From Winogradskyella vidalii (GTDB taxonomy: Bacteria > Bacteroidota > Bacteroidia > Flavobacteriales > Flavobacteriaceae), in contig NZ_JABFDG010000005.1 in the NCBI RefSeq assembly GCF_013403955.1, forward strand, positions 248,001 to 312,000: DNA of 64,000 nt, in the 5' to 3' direction. The translations under genes were made by a program, and so were the position numbers. Under the pieces are notes generated by a model that was not told the DNA's origin, searched no databases, and was given only the letters and a program-made list of their open reading frames with translations. Of this stretch, positions 1 through 9,065 are shown in pieces. Position 1 is the stretch's first letter. The number at the start of each line of letters is the position of its first letter.

Positions 1-137
1 CTTTAGAAACCCAGCCCGAAATTATTGCTACTGGTTGTCCGTACTGTAATACCATGATGACCGATGGCGTAAAATTTAAAGAGAAAGAAGCCGAAATCAA
101 GGTTTTAGATATTGCGGAATTAATTGCTGATGCCTAA
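1..137 (+). CDS. (Fe-S)-binding protein, C-terminal fragment
   Basis: Only the last 44 codons of the gene are in the window, in the frame beginning at base 3, ending with tandem stops TAA TAA. The fragment carries GCPYC, the cysteine pair and proline of a CCG domain as found in heterodisulfide-reductase/GlpC/LutA-like (Fe-S) proteins, followed by the usual tail that predicts D-rich 'KVLDIAELI' helix. In this family the CCG cysteines bind a non-cubane or [4Fe-4S] cluster used in electron transfer. The upstream part, including any ferredoxin motifs, is off the window, so the exact subfamily is open. Confidence 0.75.
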   Translation, partial: LETQPEIIATGCPYCNTMMTDGVKFKEKEAEIKVLDIAELIADA

Positions 138-149
138 TAAATCGAAGCC

Positions 150-362
150 ATGTCAAATGAAACTCAAATTGATAAATTACCTTTAAAAAAACGAATTTTA
201 TCGGGCTTTGTTAGTGGCTTATTTTTTGCATTAACAATAGCTGTCCTTAATTATTTTGAGAACAATTCTTTTGCGATTTTAGAAGCTCTAATTGGTGGTT
301 CAATTTTTGGCTTAGTGATGAGTTTTGTTTTTAGACATAAAATCACGAAGAAGAAAACCTAA
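150..362 (+). CDS. small two-helix membrane protein, hypothetical
   Basis: A 70-residue protein starting 12 bases after the preceding stop, so probably co-transcribed with the (Fe-S) protein gene. Residues about 19-36 and 42-60 are hydrophobic and form two likely membrane segments; both ends are rich in Lys/Arg (KKR near residue 13, a KKKT tail), which fits a hairpin with cytoplasmic ends. I do not recognise a named family and see no catalytic motif. Spacing, start codon and amino-acid composition make it look like a real gene rather than a chance frame. Confidence 0.6.
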   Translation: MSNETQIDKLPLKKRILSGFVSGLFFALTIAVLNYFENNSFAILEALIGGSIFGLVMSFVFRHKITKKKT

Positions 363-494
363 ACTCAGTAAATAATTGCTGCAATCAATTTACAATTTTG
401 GTATAAGTTATTACCTTTTATAAAGCATCAAAACGATGCGTTATAAGTATTAAAATTTGTATTATAGCTTCTTATAACAATTTGTCATAACTAA

Positions 495-1016
495 ATGAAC
501 TTCACCAATCTTCAAATAGAAATCGAAAGCCTTCCTAAAGTGGAAGCAGTTAATTTAAAGCCCATTGCAAAATCTTATTTTAAAATTATTGCCCTCAATA
601 AACTGGCCTTATATGCCGGATTAATTGTATTAGTGTTTGGAGGTCGATATTTTATGGAAAAGAATGAAGCAGTTCAATTCAACTTATGGTATATACTCTC
701 CGCTGTCTCAGTATTCTGTATTTTAAATTTTGTTATCGGTTATTTAGCTTTCAAAAAACGAAAATATGCCGTACGAGAGCATGATGTTATTTATTCTAAA
801 GGCTTAATTATACATTCAATAATTACTGTTCCGATGTCTAGAATTCAACATGTTGAAGAATCTAGAAGTTGGTTAGCGCGTTATTTAGACTTAGCCACGC
901 TCAATATTTATACTGCAGGTGAAGCTGGTAGCGACCTAAGCATTAAAGGTCTTCCTTATCTTGAAGCCAAGGAAATTAAAGAAATTATTAGCAGCAAGGT
1001 TAATGGCACGCACTGA
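495..1016 (+). CDS. PH domain-containing membrane protein, YdbS-like
   Basis: A 173-residue protein with two membrane helices (about residues 33-53 and 66-88) followed by a bacterial pleckstrin-homology domain of the bPH2/DUF304 type: the strand 'SKGLIIHSIITVPMSRIQHVE' region and 'LATLNIYTAGEAGSDLSIKGL' are typical of YdbS. It overlaps the next gene by 14 bases, the classical ydbS-ydbT arrangement. In Bacillus the YdbS/YdbT pair is part of the SigW envelope-stress regulon and helps resistance to a cyclic bacteriocin; whether that holds in Bacteroidota is unknown. The membrane role here is inferred from family only. Confidence 0.85.
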   Translation: MNFTNLQIEIESLPKVEAVNLKPIAKSYFKIIALNKLALYAGLIVLVFGGRYFMEKNEAVQFNLWYILSAVSVFCILNFVIGYLAFKKRKYAVREHDVIYSKGLIIHSIITVPMSRIQHVEESRSWLARYLDLATLNIYTAGEAGSDLSIKGLPYLEAKEIKEIISSKVNGTH

Positions 1017-2508
1017 TTTCTCACACCCCATAAGACAATCGTCTAAAGGCATCATTATTATTTTTGCATTTAATGCCCTTAAATTTTTTAAAAAGTTTTT
1101 TGTGCTTTTAATTGCCTTTGGTGTTTCAATTTTAAGACAAAAATCTTTAGCCGGTGTTACACCAATGATGCTTTTATTAGGATTGATAGGCGTCTTAGTT
1201 ATAATTTTGATTATTGCCATTTTAAAATATCTCAATTTTAAATTTCATCTTAGTAAAGACGATTTTCATTTAGCAACTGGCATCATAAATAAAGACAATA
1301 CTATAATTCCAAAGTCTAAAATTCAGAATGTTTATCTCAAGCAAAACTTTTTGCAGCAAATTATAAATGTGGTTTCTGTAAAAATTGAAACGGCAGGGGA
1401 TAAGAAATCTGAAATTGAAATCAGTGCTTTAGATAAACCCACAGCGTTATTGCTAAAAAAGAAACTGTTTACGAAAGATACTGTTGAAACGGATGAAATC
1501 ATAACAGAAAACGAAGCCCTAGAACAACCTAATGTGTTTTTTAGAGTAACACCAAAACGCCTGTTTTTAGAAGGGGTATCCCAAAATCATTTTAAAAGTT
1601 TTCTGTTAATCGTCACCTTTGCTTTTGGATTATATAGTGAATCTAAAGAATTTATAGAGGAATTAGAATTAGAACAGCATCTAGAAGGCTATGAAAATTT
1701 AGATGAAACTACGATTCTAAACCTAATCATCACCAATGTTATCATTGTAATTGGGGTGGTAATAGTTTCATTTCTGTTTTCAGTCGTTAAAACGTTTATC
1801 ATCAACTTTAATCTCGAAGTTGTAGAGCATCAAAAAACAGTAGAAATCAATAAAGGATTGTTTAATAAAGTGTCCTTGAGTTTAACACCAAGCCGCATTC
1901 AGAATTTGGTAATAAAAACCAATCGTGTAAAACGCTATTTCAATTTACATAGTTTATCGGTAAAACAAGCGATGGTAAATGCAAAGCAGCAAAAGAATTT
2001 TAAAATTGTTGCTTTAGAAAAAGAACAGCTTAATTATTTGATTGATAAATTATTAACGTATTATAATGAAGACAGTGAACAAGGAAAACCCAGACCGTAC
2101 TTTATGCGAATTTCTATTTTTGAAATGTTGTTATTTGGGCTTATAATTAATGGTTTGTCGGTAGGTTTTTTTGGGCTAGTTATGTTATGGATTAATGTCA
2201 TTTTTATTCCATTTGCCGTTCTATATGTTTATTATGCTTATAAGAAGGCCTATTATAAAATTTCAGAAAACTTTGTAACGATTGGTAGTGGCGTAATTGA
2301 TACCACGACTAATATTCTCGAAATTCATAAAATACAGGCGGTAAGATTAAAACATACCATTTTTCAAAAGCGAATGAACATTTCATCTGTAGTTATTTCA
2401 ACAGCTTCTAAATCAGTCACCATTCCCTATATTAATGACGAGGAGGCCTTAAAGATTTATAATTACTTGTTATTTAAGGTCGAATCTCAAGATAAGGATT
2501 GGATGTAA
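1003..2508 (+). CDS. PH domain-containing membrane protein, YdbT-like
   Basis: A 501-residue partner of the preceding PH-domain gene. I start it at the ATG at 1003 (MARTDFSHP), which overlaps the upstream stop and matches the family N-terminus 'F..P.RQS..GI'; an in-frame TTG at 961 would add an unlikely Lys-rich leader. Helix pairs lie near residues 15-40 and 48-72, then around 190-205, 240-262 and 365-410, each followed by a bPH2 repeat; the recurring pattern is 'TPSRIQNLVIK', 'IPKSKIQNVYLK' and 'EIHKIQAVRLK', so three PH-like repeats. Translational coupling to the YdbS-like gene suggests the two proteins form one membrane complex. Function in this lineage is not known. Confidence 0.85.
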   Translation: MARTDFSHPIRQSSKGIIIIFAFNALKFFKKFFVLLIAFGVSILRQKSLAGVTPMMLLLGLIGVLVIILIIAILKYLNFKFHLSKDDFHLATGIINKDNTIIPKSKIQNVYLKQNFLQQIINVVSVKIETAGDKKSEIEISALDKPTALLLKKKLFTKDTVETDEIITENEALEQPNVFFRVTPKRLFLEGVSQNHFKSFLLIVTFAFGLYSESKEFIEELELEQHLEGYENLDETTILNLIITNVIIVIGVVIVSFLFSVVKTFIINFNLEVVEHQKTVEINKGLFNKVSLSLTPSRIQNLVIKTNRVKRYFNLHSLSVKQAMVNAKQQKNFKIVALEKEQLNYLIDKLLTYYNEDSEQGKPRPYFMRISIFEMLLFGLIINGLSVGFFGLVMLWINVIFIPFAVLYVYYAYKKAYYKISENFVTIGSGVIDTTTNILEIHKIQAVRLKHTIFQKRMNISSVVISTASKSVTIPYINDEEALKIYNYLLFKVESQDKDWM

Positions 2509-2670
2509 TATTGTACTTTTGTTTTGAATTTTTGATTTAATCATAAAACAAAGCTTCTTAGAATGACATCTTTTTGTCAGATGGTTAGAATTTAGTCTTT
2601 TTTCTAAATTTAAAACGCGAAGCAGTCTTTTGTCTTTATATTAAATACGAATGAAATAAAAATAATACAT

Positions 2671-3156
2671 ATGCTAGTCGATTTTAATACCTTACCAGAA
2701 GAATCTAGAGTTTGGATTTACCAAGCTAATCGTTCATTTTCAGATGAAGAATTAGCGCAGCTTAAAACACAATTAGATACATTTATAGAAGCATGGACAG
2801 CTCACGGAAAAGATTTAAAAGCGGGTTATAAGTTGGTTTATAAACGTTTTATAGTAATTGCAATGGACCAAAGTTTAAATAGCGCAACAGGTTGTTCAAT
2901 TGATGCTTCTGTAAATTTTATTCAACAATTAGAACAACAATACAATGTGGATTTAATGGATAAAATGAATGTGTCTTATAAACAAGGCGAATTCATTGCT
3001 TATAAACCCTTACTAGATTTCAAAAAAATGGCACAACAAAAAGCGGTGTCTAAAAACACGATTGTTTTTAATAATCTTGTTACAAATATTGCAGAATTTA
3101 ATGAAAATTGGGAAGTCCCTGCAAGTGAAAGTTGGCATAACCGATTTATAAAATAA
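2671..3156 (+). CDS. conserved Bacteroidota protein (often labelled 'ABC transporter ATPase')
   Basis: A 161-residue soluble protein beginning MLVDFNTLPEESRVWIYQ, a family widespread in Flavobacteriia that databases commonly call 'ABC transporter ATPase'. The sequence does not support that name: there is no P-loop, no LSGGQ signature and no Walker B. The conserved parts visible are 'SRVWIYQANRSFSDEEL', 'FIEAWTAHGKDLKAGYKL', a 'GCSIDASVNFIQQLE' segment that holds the only cysteine, and a C-terminal 'SWHNRF'. In related genomes, from memory, it lies next to the (Fe-S)-binding protein whose end is at base 137; here three genes stand between them. Function unknown. Confidence 0.8.
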   Translation: MLVDFNTLPEESRVWIYQANRSFSDEELAQLKTQLDTFIEAWTAHGKDLKAGYKLVYKRFIVIAMDQSLNSATGCSIDASVNFIQQLEQQYNVDLMDKMNVSYKQGEFIAYKPLLDFKKMAQQKAVSKNTIVFNNLVTNIAEFNENWEVPASESWHNRFIK

Positions 3157-3165
3157 AACTTTCAT

Positions 3166-3190
3166 GTTTCAATTAGAATTGAGACTTTTA
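3166..3190 (+). terminator. candidate terminator after the 161-residue protein
   Basis: GTTTCAATT at 3166-3174 and AATTGAGAC at 3177-3185 are inverted apart from one mismatch and are followed by TTTTAC. The stem is short and AT-rich, so this is a weak call. Confidence 0.35.
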
Positions 3191-3232
3191 CAGTAACAAA
3201 CAATCTAAATTATTAACGACAAACCTTTTCAA

Positions 3233-4456
3233 TTGGCAACAGATATTTTTTTATTAAAAATTTCAGGACAAGATAGACCTGGATTAACCTCAAGTTTAAC
3301 AGGTGTTTTAGCAGAATATGGTGCTAAAGTTTTAGATATAGGACAAGCAAATATTCATGATACTTTGTCCTTAGGAATCATGTTCGAAATTAAGTCGGGT
3401 AAAAAATCATCTGCAGTACTTAAAGATTTGTTGTTTAAGGCTTATGAACTAGGTATAAAAGCTAAGTTTAAGCCGATATCTTTAGAAAACTATGAGAAAT
3501 GGGTGAGCCTCCAAGGTAAAGACCGTTACATCATAACAATTTTAGGAGAAAAATTGGCCGCAGAACAAATTTCTGAAGTCACTAAAATAATTTCAGAGAA
3601 AAACCTAAATATCGATTCAATAAAACGATTGACCGGTCGTGTTTCTTTGGTTAAAAAAGAAGAATATCCAAGAGCGTCTATTCAACTGTCTATAAGAGGT
3701 CAAATAGGAGATAAAACGGACTTTACTCAGAAGTTCATGGAAATTTCAAGAGAATTAGATGCTGATATTGCATTTCAAGAAGATAATATCTTTAGACGTA
3801 ACAGGCGTTTGGTTTGTTTTGATATGGATTCTACTTTAATTCAAACCGAAGTTATAGATGAATTAGCTGAATTAGCAGGTGTGGGCGCTGAAGTAAAAGC
3901 CATTACAGAATCTGCCATGCAAGGCGAAATTGATTTTAACGAAAGTTTTAAAAGACGTATGAAACTTTTAAAAGGCTTAAATGAAACCGTTTTACAAGAA
4001 GTTGCAGAGCGACTACCAATCACCAAAGGTGCTAAACGATTAATTGATACCTTACATTATTACGGATTTAAAACCGCTATTTTGTCTGGTGGCTTTACTT
4101 ATTTTGGTCGCTATTTACAAGAAAAATTAGATATTGATTATGTCTACGCTAATCAATTAGAAATTAAAGATGGGGTCTTAACAGGTGGTTATCTTGGAGA
4201 TATTGTAGATGGCGCTAAAAAAGCAGAATATTTACAACAGCTAGCCGATAATATGCACATCGATATTAGCCAAACCATTGCTGTTGGTGATGGTGCAAAT
4301 GATTTGCAAATGTTAAATCTTGCCGGATTAGGGATTGCGTTTCACGCCAAACCTAAAGTAAAAGACAGCGCACAAAGCTCTATTTCTAGTATTGGTTTAG
4401 ATGGTGTTTTGTATTTGTTAGGTTATCACGACCGACAAATTGATTTAGTGCAATAA
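3233..4456 (+). CDS. serB: phosphoserine phosphatase SerB with two ACT domains
   Basis: Last step of serine synthesis: hydrolyses O-phosphoserine to serine. The 407-residue protein opens with an ACT domain (about 1-80, 'ISGQDRPGLTSSLTG'), has a second ACT-like repeat (about 95-180), then a HAD phosphatase domain. HAD motifs are visible: DMDST at 197-201 (nucleophile and acid Asp), 'LSGGF' motif II, and 'VGDGANDLQML' motif IV. The start is a TTG at 3233; the resulting MATDIFLLKISGQDRPGL fits the family and no ATG lies nearby. ACT domains in this family bind amino acids, so feedback by serine is plausible but not shown. serC and serA are about 45 kb away. Confidence 0.95.
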   Translation: MATDIFLLKISGQDRPGLTSSLTGVLAEYGAKVLDIGQANIHDTLSLGIMFEIKSGKKSSAVLKDLLFKAYELGIKAKFKPISLENYEKWVSLQGKDRYIITILGEKLAAEQISEVTKIISEKNLNIDSIKRLTGRVSLVKKEEYPRASIQLSIRGQIGDKTDFTQKFMEISRELDADIAFQEDNIFRRNRRLVCFDMDSTLIQTEVIDELAELAGVGAEVKAITESAMQGEIDFNESFKRRMKLLKGLNETVLQEVAERLPITKGAKRLIDTLHYYGFKTAILSGGFTYFGRYLQEKLDIDYVYANQLEIKDGVLTGGYLGDIVDGAKKAEYLQQLADNMHIDISQTIAVGDGANDLQMLNLAGLGIAFHAKPKVKDSAQSSISSIGLDGVLYLLGYHDRQIDLVQ

Positions 4457-4633
4457 TATTGATAATTTTTTCAATAAAACTCAGCCTAATATAATTCAAT
4501 CAAAGCTTAAGTGGTTTAGCCTAAAGTAATTTTCCTTTATCTAAAATCTATCTTAAAGTCTTTTTACTTCCTCTTAAATATGCTAATTTGGCACATTATT
4601 CGTTATCAACTAACAAACGAAAAAAGATTACTA

Positions 4634-7591
4634 ATGCGTTACCTTACCTTTATTTTTATTTCTTGCTACTTTCAGTTTAGTTTTTCACAAAATTATGCTG
4701 AAAAGCCGCTTCAAACGCAAGATTCCATCCAACAACAACAGTGGGTAGACGGACTATATAACGCTATGTCTTTAGAAGAAAAAATTGGGCAATTATTTAT
4801 GGTTCAGGTGTTTTCTAATAAAGGAAAAGCACATGAAACAAAAATTGCTAAACTTATTACAGGTCAGCATATTGGTGGTTTAATTTATTCTAATGGTGGC
4901 CCTGTTAGACAAGCAAAATTGAATAACGAATTGCAGGCGGCTTCTAAAGTGCCATTGTTAATAGGAATGGATGCTGAATGGGGCTTAAGCATGCGCTTAG
5001 ATTCTACTTATGCCTTTCCATGGAATATGACGCTTGGTGCGATTACTGATAACAAGTTAGTCGAACAAACCGGACGTCAAATTGGAGAACATTCTAAACG
5101 TCTTGGTGTGCATTTTAATTTTGCACCGGCCGTAGACATTAACACCAATCCTAAAAATCCAATTATTGGTAACCGTTCTTTTGGAGAAGATAGAGATAAT
5201 GTGACTGATAAAGGTTTGGCATTTATGAAAGGGATGCAAAGCGCAGGAACATTAGCGAATGCGAAACATTTTCCTGGTCATGGTGATACCGAAGAAGATT
5301 CACATTTAAAATTACCAACGATTAATTTTAGTGCAAAACGTATCGATTCAATTGAATTATACCCTTATAAAAAACTGATAAAAGAAGGTTTAGCAAGTGT
5401 TATGGTAGCCCATTTAAACGTGCCGAGTTTAGAGACACGTCGCGATTTTCCTTCGTCCTTATCTAAACATATTGTTACCGATATTTTAAAAGAACAACTG
5501 GGTTTTAATGGCTTAATTTTTACAGATGCTCTAACCATGAAAGGCGCTGCAGATTATGTGTCTAAAGGAGTTGATGGTTCACAGGCAAAAAGTGTAATTA
5601 AAGGTGGCGAAATTGATTTAATGGCCTTTTTAGCTGGTAATGACGTCATGCTTATGTCTGAAGACCCAGAAAAAGGTATAGCTAAATTTGTTGAAGCTTA
5701 TAACAATGGGACTATAACCGAATCACGTTTGGCACATTCGGTAAAGAAAATTTTGATGGCTAAATATAAAGTCGGACTCCATAATTATTCACCAATTGGC
5801 ATCTACAATTTACAAAAGGATTTAAACCGATTAGAAGATGATTTACTGTATGAAGAACTTATGGAGAATGCAATTACAGTGGTTAAGAATGATAATACAC
5901 TGTTGCCACTTCGAGATTTAGAAACTAAGAAAATTGCTTATGTAGCCCTTGGTGAAGATAATGGATCTGTATTTTTAGATGAATTAAGAAAATATACAGA
6001 AGTCCACGAAATTAAAGCCGATAAGCTCGATGGTTTAATAGAGAAACTTCAAAATTATAATACGGTGGTTGTGGGCTTCCATAAGTCTAACGCCAATCCT
6101 TGGAAGAGCTATAGTTTTTCACAAAGAGAAATGGCTTGGTTGTACGAAATTGCTAGAACCAATACGGTTATTTTAGATGTATTTGCCAGACCTTATGCAC
6201 TTAATGATTTATTGTCGGTAGATAATATTGAAGGCGTGGTAATGAGTTATCAAAACAGTAAAATTGCACAAGAAAAATCAGCACAGCTTATTTTTGGAGC
6301 CATCCCAGCAAAAGGAAAATTACCTGTCAGTGCAGGGGAATTTTTCCCAGTAGGTACAGGAGAAGAATACAACCCATTACTAAGTTTAAGTTATGGCTTA
6401 CCAGAACGTGTGGGTATGGATTCTCAATTATTAAGTCGAATTGATTCTCTTGCTAATTATGCTATACACGGTAAAATGACACCTGGAATTCAATTGTTGG
6501 TAGCCCGAAGAGGAAAGGTTATTTACAACAAAAATTTTGGTTATCACACTTATGAGAAGAAAAATAAAGTTGATTTTGATGATGTTTATGATGTTGCTTC
6601 TTTAACAAAAATATTAGCGACACTTCCTATTTTAATGGAACTCGAAGAAAAAGGTTCAATTTCACTCAATGATAATTTGGGGGATTTAATTCCAGAATAT
6701 AAAAATTCTAATAAAAAGAATGTTACTTTAAAAAGAATGTTATCGCATTATGCTCGACTAAAACCTTGGGTACCTTTTTACTATGCGACTTTAGATACGG
6801 TGACCAATAAGCCGGATCCTAAATATTATAGAAAAACACGCACAGAAGGGTTTACCGTTGAAGTTACAAATACACTTTTTATGCGCGATGATTATAAAGA
6901 TTCTATCCAGAAAGTGATTAGGGATACCGATTTGCTTTCAAGTTTACGTTACCGTTATAGTGATTTACCATATTATATTCTTAAAGATTATTTAGAAGGG
7001 TTTTACGATAAACCATTAAGCGAAATTGCCGAAGACCGTTTTTATAAGCCTTTAGGTACAAATTATACAACGTATAATCCTCGTAAAAAATTCAGCTTAA
7101 AAGATATTGTACCAACAGAAATAGATAATTATTACCGTTTTCAAAAAGTGCATGGATATGTGCACGATATGGGGGCCGCAATGCAAGACGGTGTAGGAGG
7201 ACACGCTGGTATTTTTAGTAATGCTAACGATGTCGCTAAAATAATGCAAATGTACTTACAGAAAGGTTTTTACGGAGGCAAGCGTTACCTAAGTAATGAA
7301 ACGGTAGATAAATTTAATTACTGTTACTATTGTGGCAACAATAATAGGCGAGGTGTGGGGTTTGATAAACCACAATTAGGAGAAGAAGGACCAACTTGTG
7401 GTTGTTTATCTATGAAAAGTTTTGGGCATTCTGGATTTACGGGGACTTACGCTTGGGCAGATCCTGATGAAGAAATCGTTTACGTCTTTTTAGCAAATAG
7501 AACGTACCCAGAGGCAGGGAAAAATTTACTGTTAAGAGAAAATATTAGAACTGAAATTCAACGTTTAATCTATGAAGCGATAATTGACTAA
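4634..7591 (+). CDS. GH3 (NagZ-type) / class C beta-lactamase-like fusion protein
   Basis: A 985-residue exported two-domain enzyme. I start at the ATG at 4634 because it gives a signal peptide (MRYLTFIFISCYFQFSFSQ); an in-frame ATG at 4580 would bury it. The N-terminal half is glycoside hydrolase family 3 with the NagZ motif KHFPGHGD at about 211-218 followed by T..DSH, known to hold the catalytic His and to mark beta-N-acetylglucosaminidases. A GH3 C-terminal domain follows to about 590. The last third is a serine-hydrolase/PBP4b-like domain with SLTK at about 656-659, a YSD triad element and HSGFTG near the end. The family usually turns over N-acetylglucosamine-containing glycans or muropeptides; the pairing suggests peptidoglycan-fragment trimming in the periplasm, which is inference. 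bshA follows after 232 bases. Confidence 0.9.
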   Translation: MRYLTFIFISCYFQFSFSQNYAEKPLQTQDSIQQQQWVDGLYNAMSLEEKIGQLFMVQVFSNKGKAHETKIAKLITGQHIGGLIYSNGGPVRQAKLNNELQAASKVPLLIGMDAEWGLSMRLDSTYAFPWNMTLGAITDNKLVEQTGRQIGEHSKRLGVHFNFAPAVDINTNPKNPIIGNRSFGEDRDNVTDKGLAFMKGMQSAGTLANAKHFPGHGDTEEDSHLKLPTINFSAKRIDSIELYPYKKLIKEGLASVMVAHLNVPSLETRRDFPSSLSKHIVTDILKEQLGFNGLIFTDALTMKGAADYVSKGVDGSQAKSVIKGGEIDLMAFLAGNDVMLMSEDPEKGIAKFVEAYNNGTITESRLAHSVKKILMAKYKVGLHNYSPIGIYNLQKDLNRLEDDLLYEELMENAITVVKNDNTLLPLRDLETKKIAYVALGEDNGSVFLDELRKYTEVHEIKADKLDGLIEKLQNYNTVVVGFHKSNANPWKSYSFSQREMAWLYEIARTNTVILDVFARPYALNDLLSVDNIEGVVMSYQNSKIAQEKSAQLIFGAIPAKGKLPVSAGEFFPVGTGEEYNPLLSLSYGLPERVGMDSQLLSRIDSLANYAIHGKMTPGIQLLVARRGKVIYNKNFGYHTYEKKNKVDFDDVYDVASLTKILATLPILMELEEKGSISLNDNLGDLIPEYKNSNKKNVTLKRMLSHYARLKPWVPFYYATLDTVTNKPDPKYYRKTRTEGFTVEVTNTLFMRDDYKDSIQKVIRDTDLLSSLRYRYSDLPYYILKDYLEGFYDKPLSEIAEDRFYKPLGTNYTTYNPRKKFSLKDIVPTEIDNYYRFQKVHGYVHDMGAAMQDGVGGHAGIFSNANDVAKIMQMYLQKGFYGGKRYLSNETVDKFNYCYYCGNNNRRGVGFDKPQLGEEGPTCGCLSMKSFGHSGFTGTYAWADPDEEIVYVFLANRTYPEAGKNLLLRENIRTEIQRLIYEAIID

Positions 7592-7823
7592 AGTTGAAAG
7601 TAGTTTAATAAAAAACAAGTGATAGAATAATCATGTAAAGACTTTAGTTTAAACATGAAATTTAGAAAATTAGTTAACTCTAAGTACTTAAAAATCTAGA
7701 CAGTTATAACTTAAAAAAAACTTATAATAATTAATTAGAAAGGACTTCTTGGAAATTACGACTATAATCGAGCAATTATCTTAAAGCACTTTTAAATATT
7801 AGATACTTATAACTTATAAATAC

Positions 7824-8960
7824 ATGAAAATAGGAATAGTTTGTTACCCAACATTTGGTGGGAGTGGCGTAGTGGCTACGGAATTAGGCTTAGAGCTATC
7901 AAAACGTGGACACGAAATTCATTTTATAACCTATAGCCAACCTGTACGATTAGAATTGTTGAGTAAAAATGTACACTTTCACGAAGTTCATGTTCCAGAA
8001 TATCCTTTGTTTCTTTACCAGCCTTACGAGTTAGCCTTATCGAGTAAACTTGTAGATATGGTTAAGTTGCACGATATTGAATTGTTGCATGTGCATTACG
8101 CTATTCCTCATGCTTATGCAGCTTATATGGCTCAGCAAATGCTTAAAGAAGAAGGCATTCGTGTCCCTATAGTTACTACCTTGCACGGTACAGATATTAC
8201 TTTAGTTGGAAGTCACCCGTTTTATAAACCAGCCGTAACCTTTAGTATTAATAAATCGGATGCCGTGACCTCAGTTTCCGACAGTTTAAAACAGGATACT
8301 TTGCGTTTGTTTAATATTAAGAAGAACATCCATGTAGTGCCTAATTTTATTGATTTAGAAAAACATTCACATGATTTTACAGATTGCCAACGTGGTATGA
8401 TGGCTAATGAAGATGAACGTATCATAACACATATTAGTAATTTTAGAGATGTAAAGCGTATTCCAGATGTTGTTAAGGTATTTTATAACATTCAAAAAGA
8501 ACTACCAGCAAAATTAATGATGGTTGGCGAAGGTCCAGAAAAAGAAGCGGCGGAAAGATTAGCTGAAGATTTAGGTATCGCAGAACGTGTTGTTTTTCTA
8601 GGTAATAGTAATGAAATAGATCGTATATTATGTTTTAGTGATTTATTCTTATTACCATCGCAAACCGAAAGTTTTGGTCTAGCAGCGCTTGAAGCTATGG
8701 CAAGTGGCGTGCCTGTAATATCTACGAACACAGGTGGACTACCAGAAGTTAACGAGGATGGTTATTCGGGTTATTTAAGTGACGTTAATGCAATTAAAGA
8801 TATGTCTGCAAATGCCGTAAAAATCCTATCTGATAAAACAACTTTAGATAAGTTTAAAGCCAATGCAAAAGCGCAATCTCAAAAATTTGACCTACACACT
8901 ATCGTGCCTATGTATGAAAATATTTACGAAGAAACTCTAAAGAAATTTATGGTGCATTAG
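7824..8960 (+). CDS. bshA: N-acetyl-alpha-D-glucosaminyl L-malate synthase BshA
   Basis: First enzyme of bacillithiol synthesis: joins GlcNAc from UDP-GlcNAc to L-malate. The 378-residue GT-B, family 4 glycosyltransferase begins with the diagnostic MKIGIVCYPTFGGSGVVATE, has 'HVHYAIPHAYAA' and 'TTLHGTDITLVG' in the N-terminal Rossmann domain, and in the C-terminal domain 'SNFRDVKRI', 'MVGEGPE' and the donor-binding 'PSQTESFGLAALEAMASGVPVI' region with the E-x7-E motif. Bacillithiol is the low-molecular-weight thiol of many Bacteroidota and Firmicutes. BshB and BshC are not in this window. Confidence 0.95.
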   Translation: MKIGIVCYPTFGGSGVVATELGLELSKRGHEIHFITYSQPVRLELLSKNVHFHEVHVPEYPLFLYQPYELALSSKLVDMVKLHDIELLHVHYAIPHAYAAYMAQQMLKEEGIRVPIVTTLHGTDITLVGSHPFYKPAVTFSINKSDAVTSVSDSLKQDTLRLFNIKKNIHVVPNFIDLEKHSHDFTDCQRGMMANEDERIITHISNFRDVKRIPDVVKVFYNIQKELPAKLMMVGEGPEKEAAERLAEDLGIAERVVFLGNSNEIDRILCFSDLFLLPSQTESFGLAALEAMASGVPVISTNTGGLPEVNEDGYSGYLSDVNAIKDMSANAVKILSDKTTLDKFKANAKAQSQKFDLHTIVPMYENIYEETLKKFMVH

Positions 8961-9024
8961 GCGAAGTTTTAGTTGTTAGTAAATAAACTTTTAAATTTTT
9001 CGTTTTTGGTATCTGCGAATTATT

Positions 9025-9062
9025 TTCTAACTTCTAACTTCTAACTTCTAACTTCTAACTTC
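9025..9062. repeat. heptamer tandem repeat, TTCTAAC x5
   Basis: Five perfect copies of TTCTAAC run from 9025 to 9059, followed by a partial copy. The array sits between bshA (+) and the stop of the following minus-strand gene, so it is non-coding. Slipped-strand length change is possible. Confidence 0.9.
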
Positions 9063-9065
9063 CAT

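Noticed and set aside
2514..2521. TACTTTTG, an exact -7 box upstream of the 161-residue protein gene
   Set aside because: It is about 150 bases from the start and has no TTG 17-23 bases upstream (nearest is 12), so I did not call a promoter.
4580..4633. Upstream ATG for the GH3 fusion gene
   Set aside because: It would place a polar stretch before the signal peptide; the ATG at 4634 gives a normal leader.
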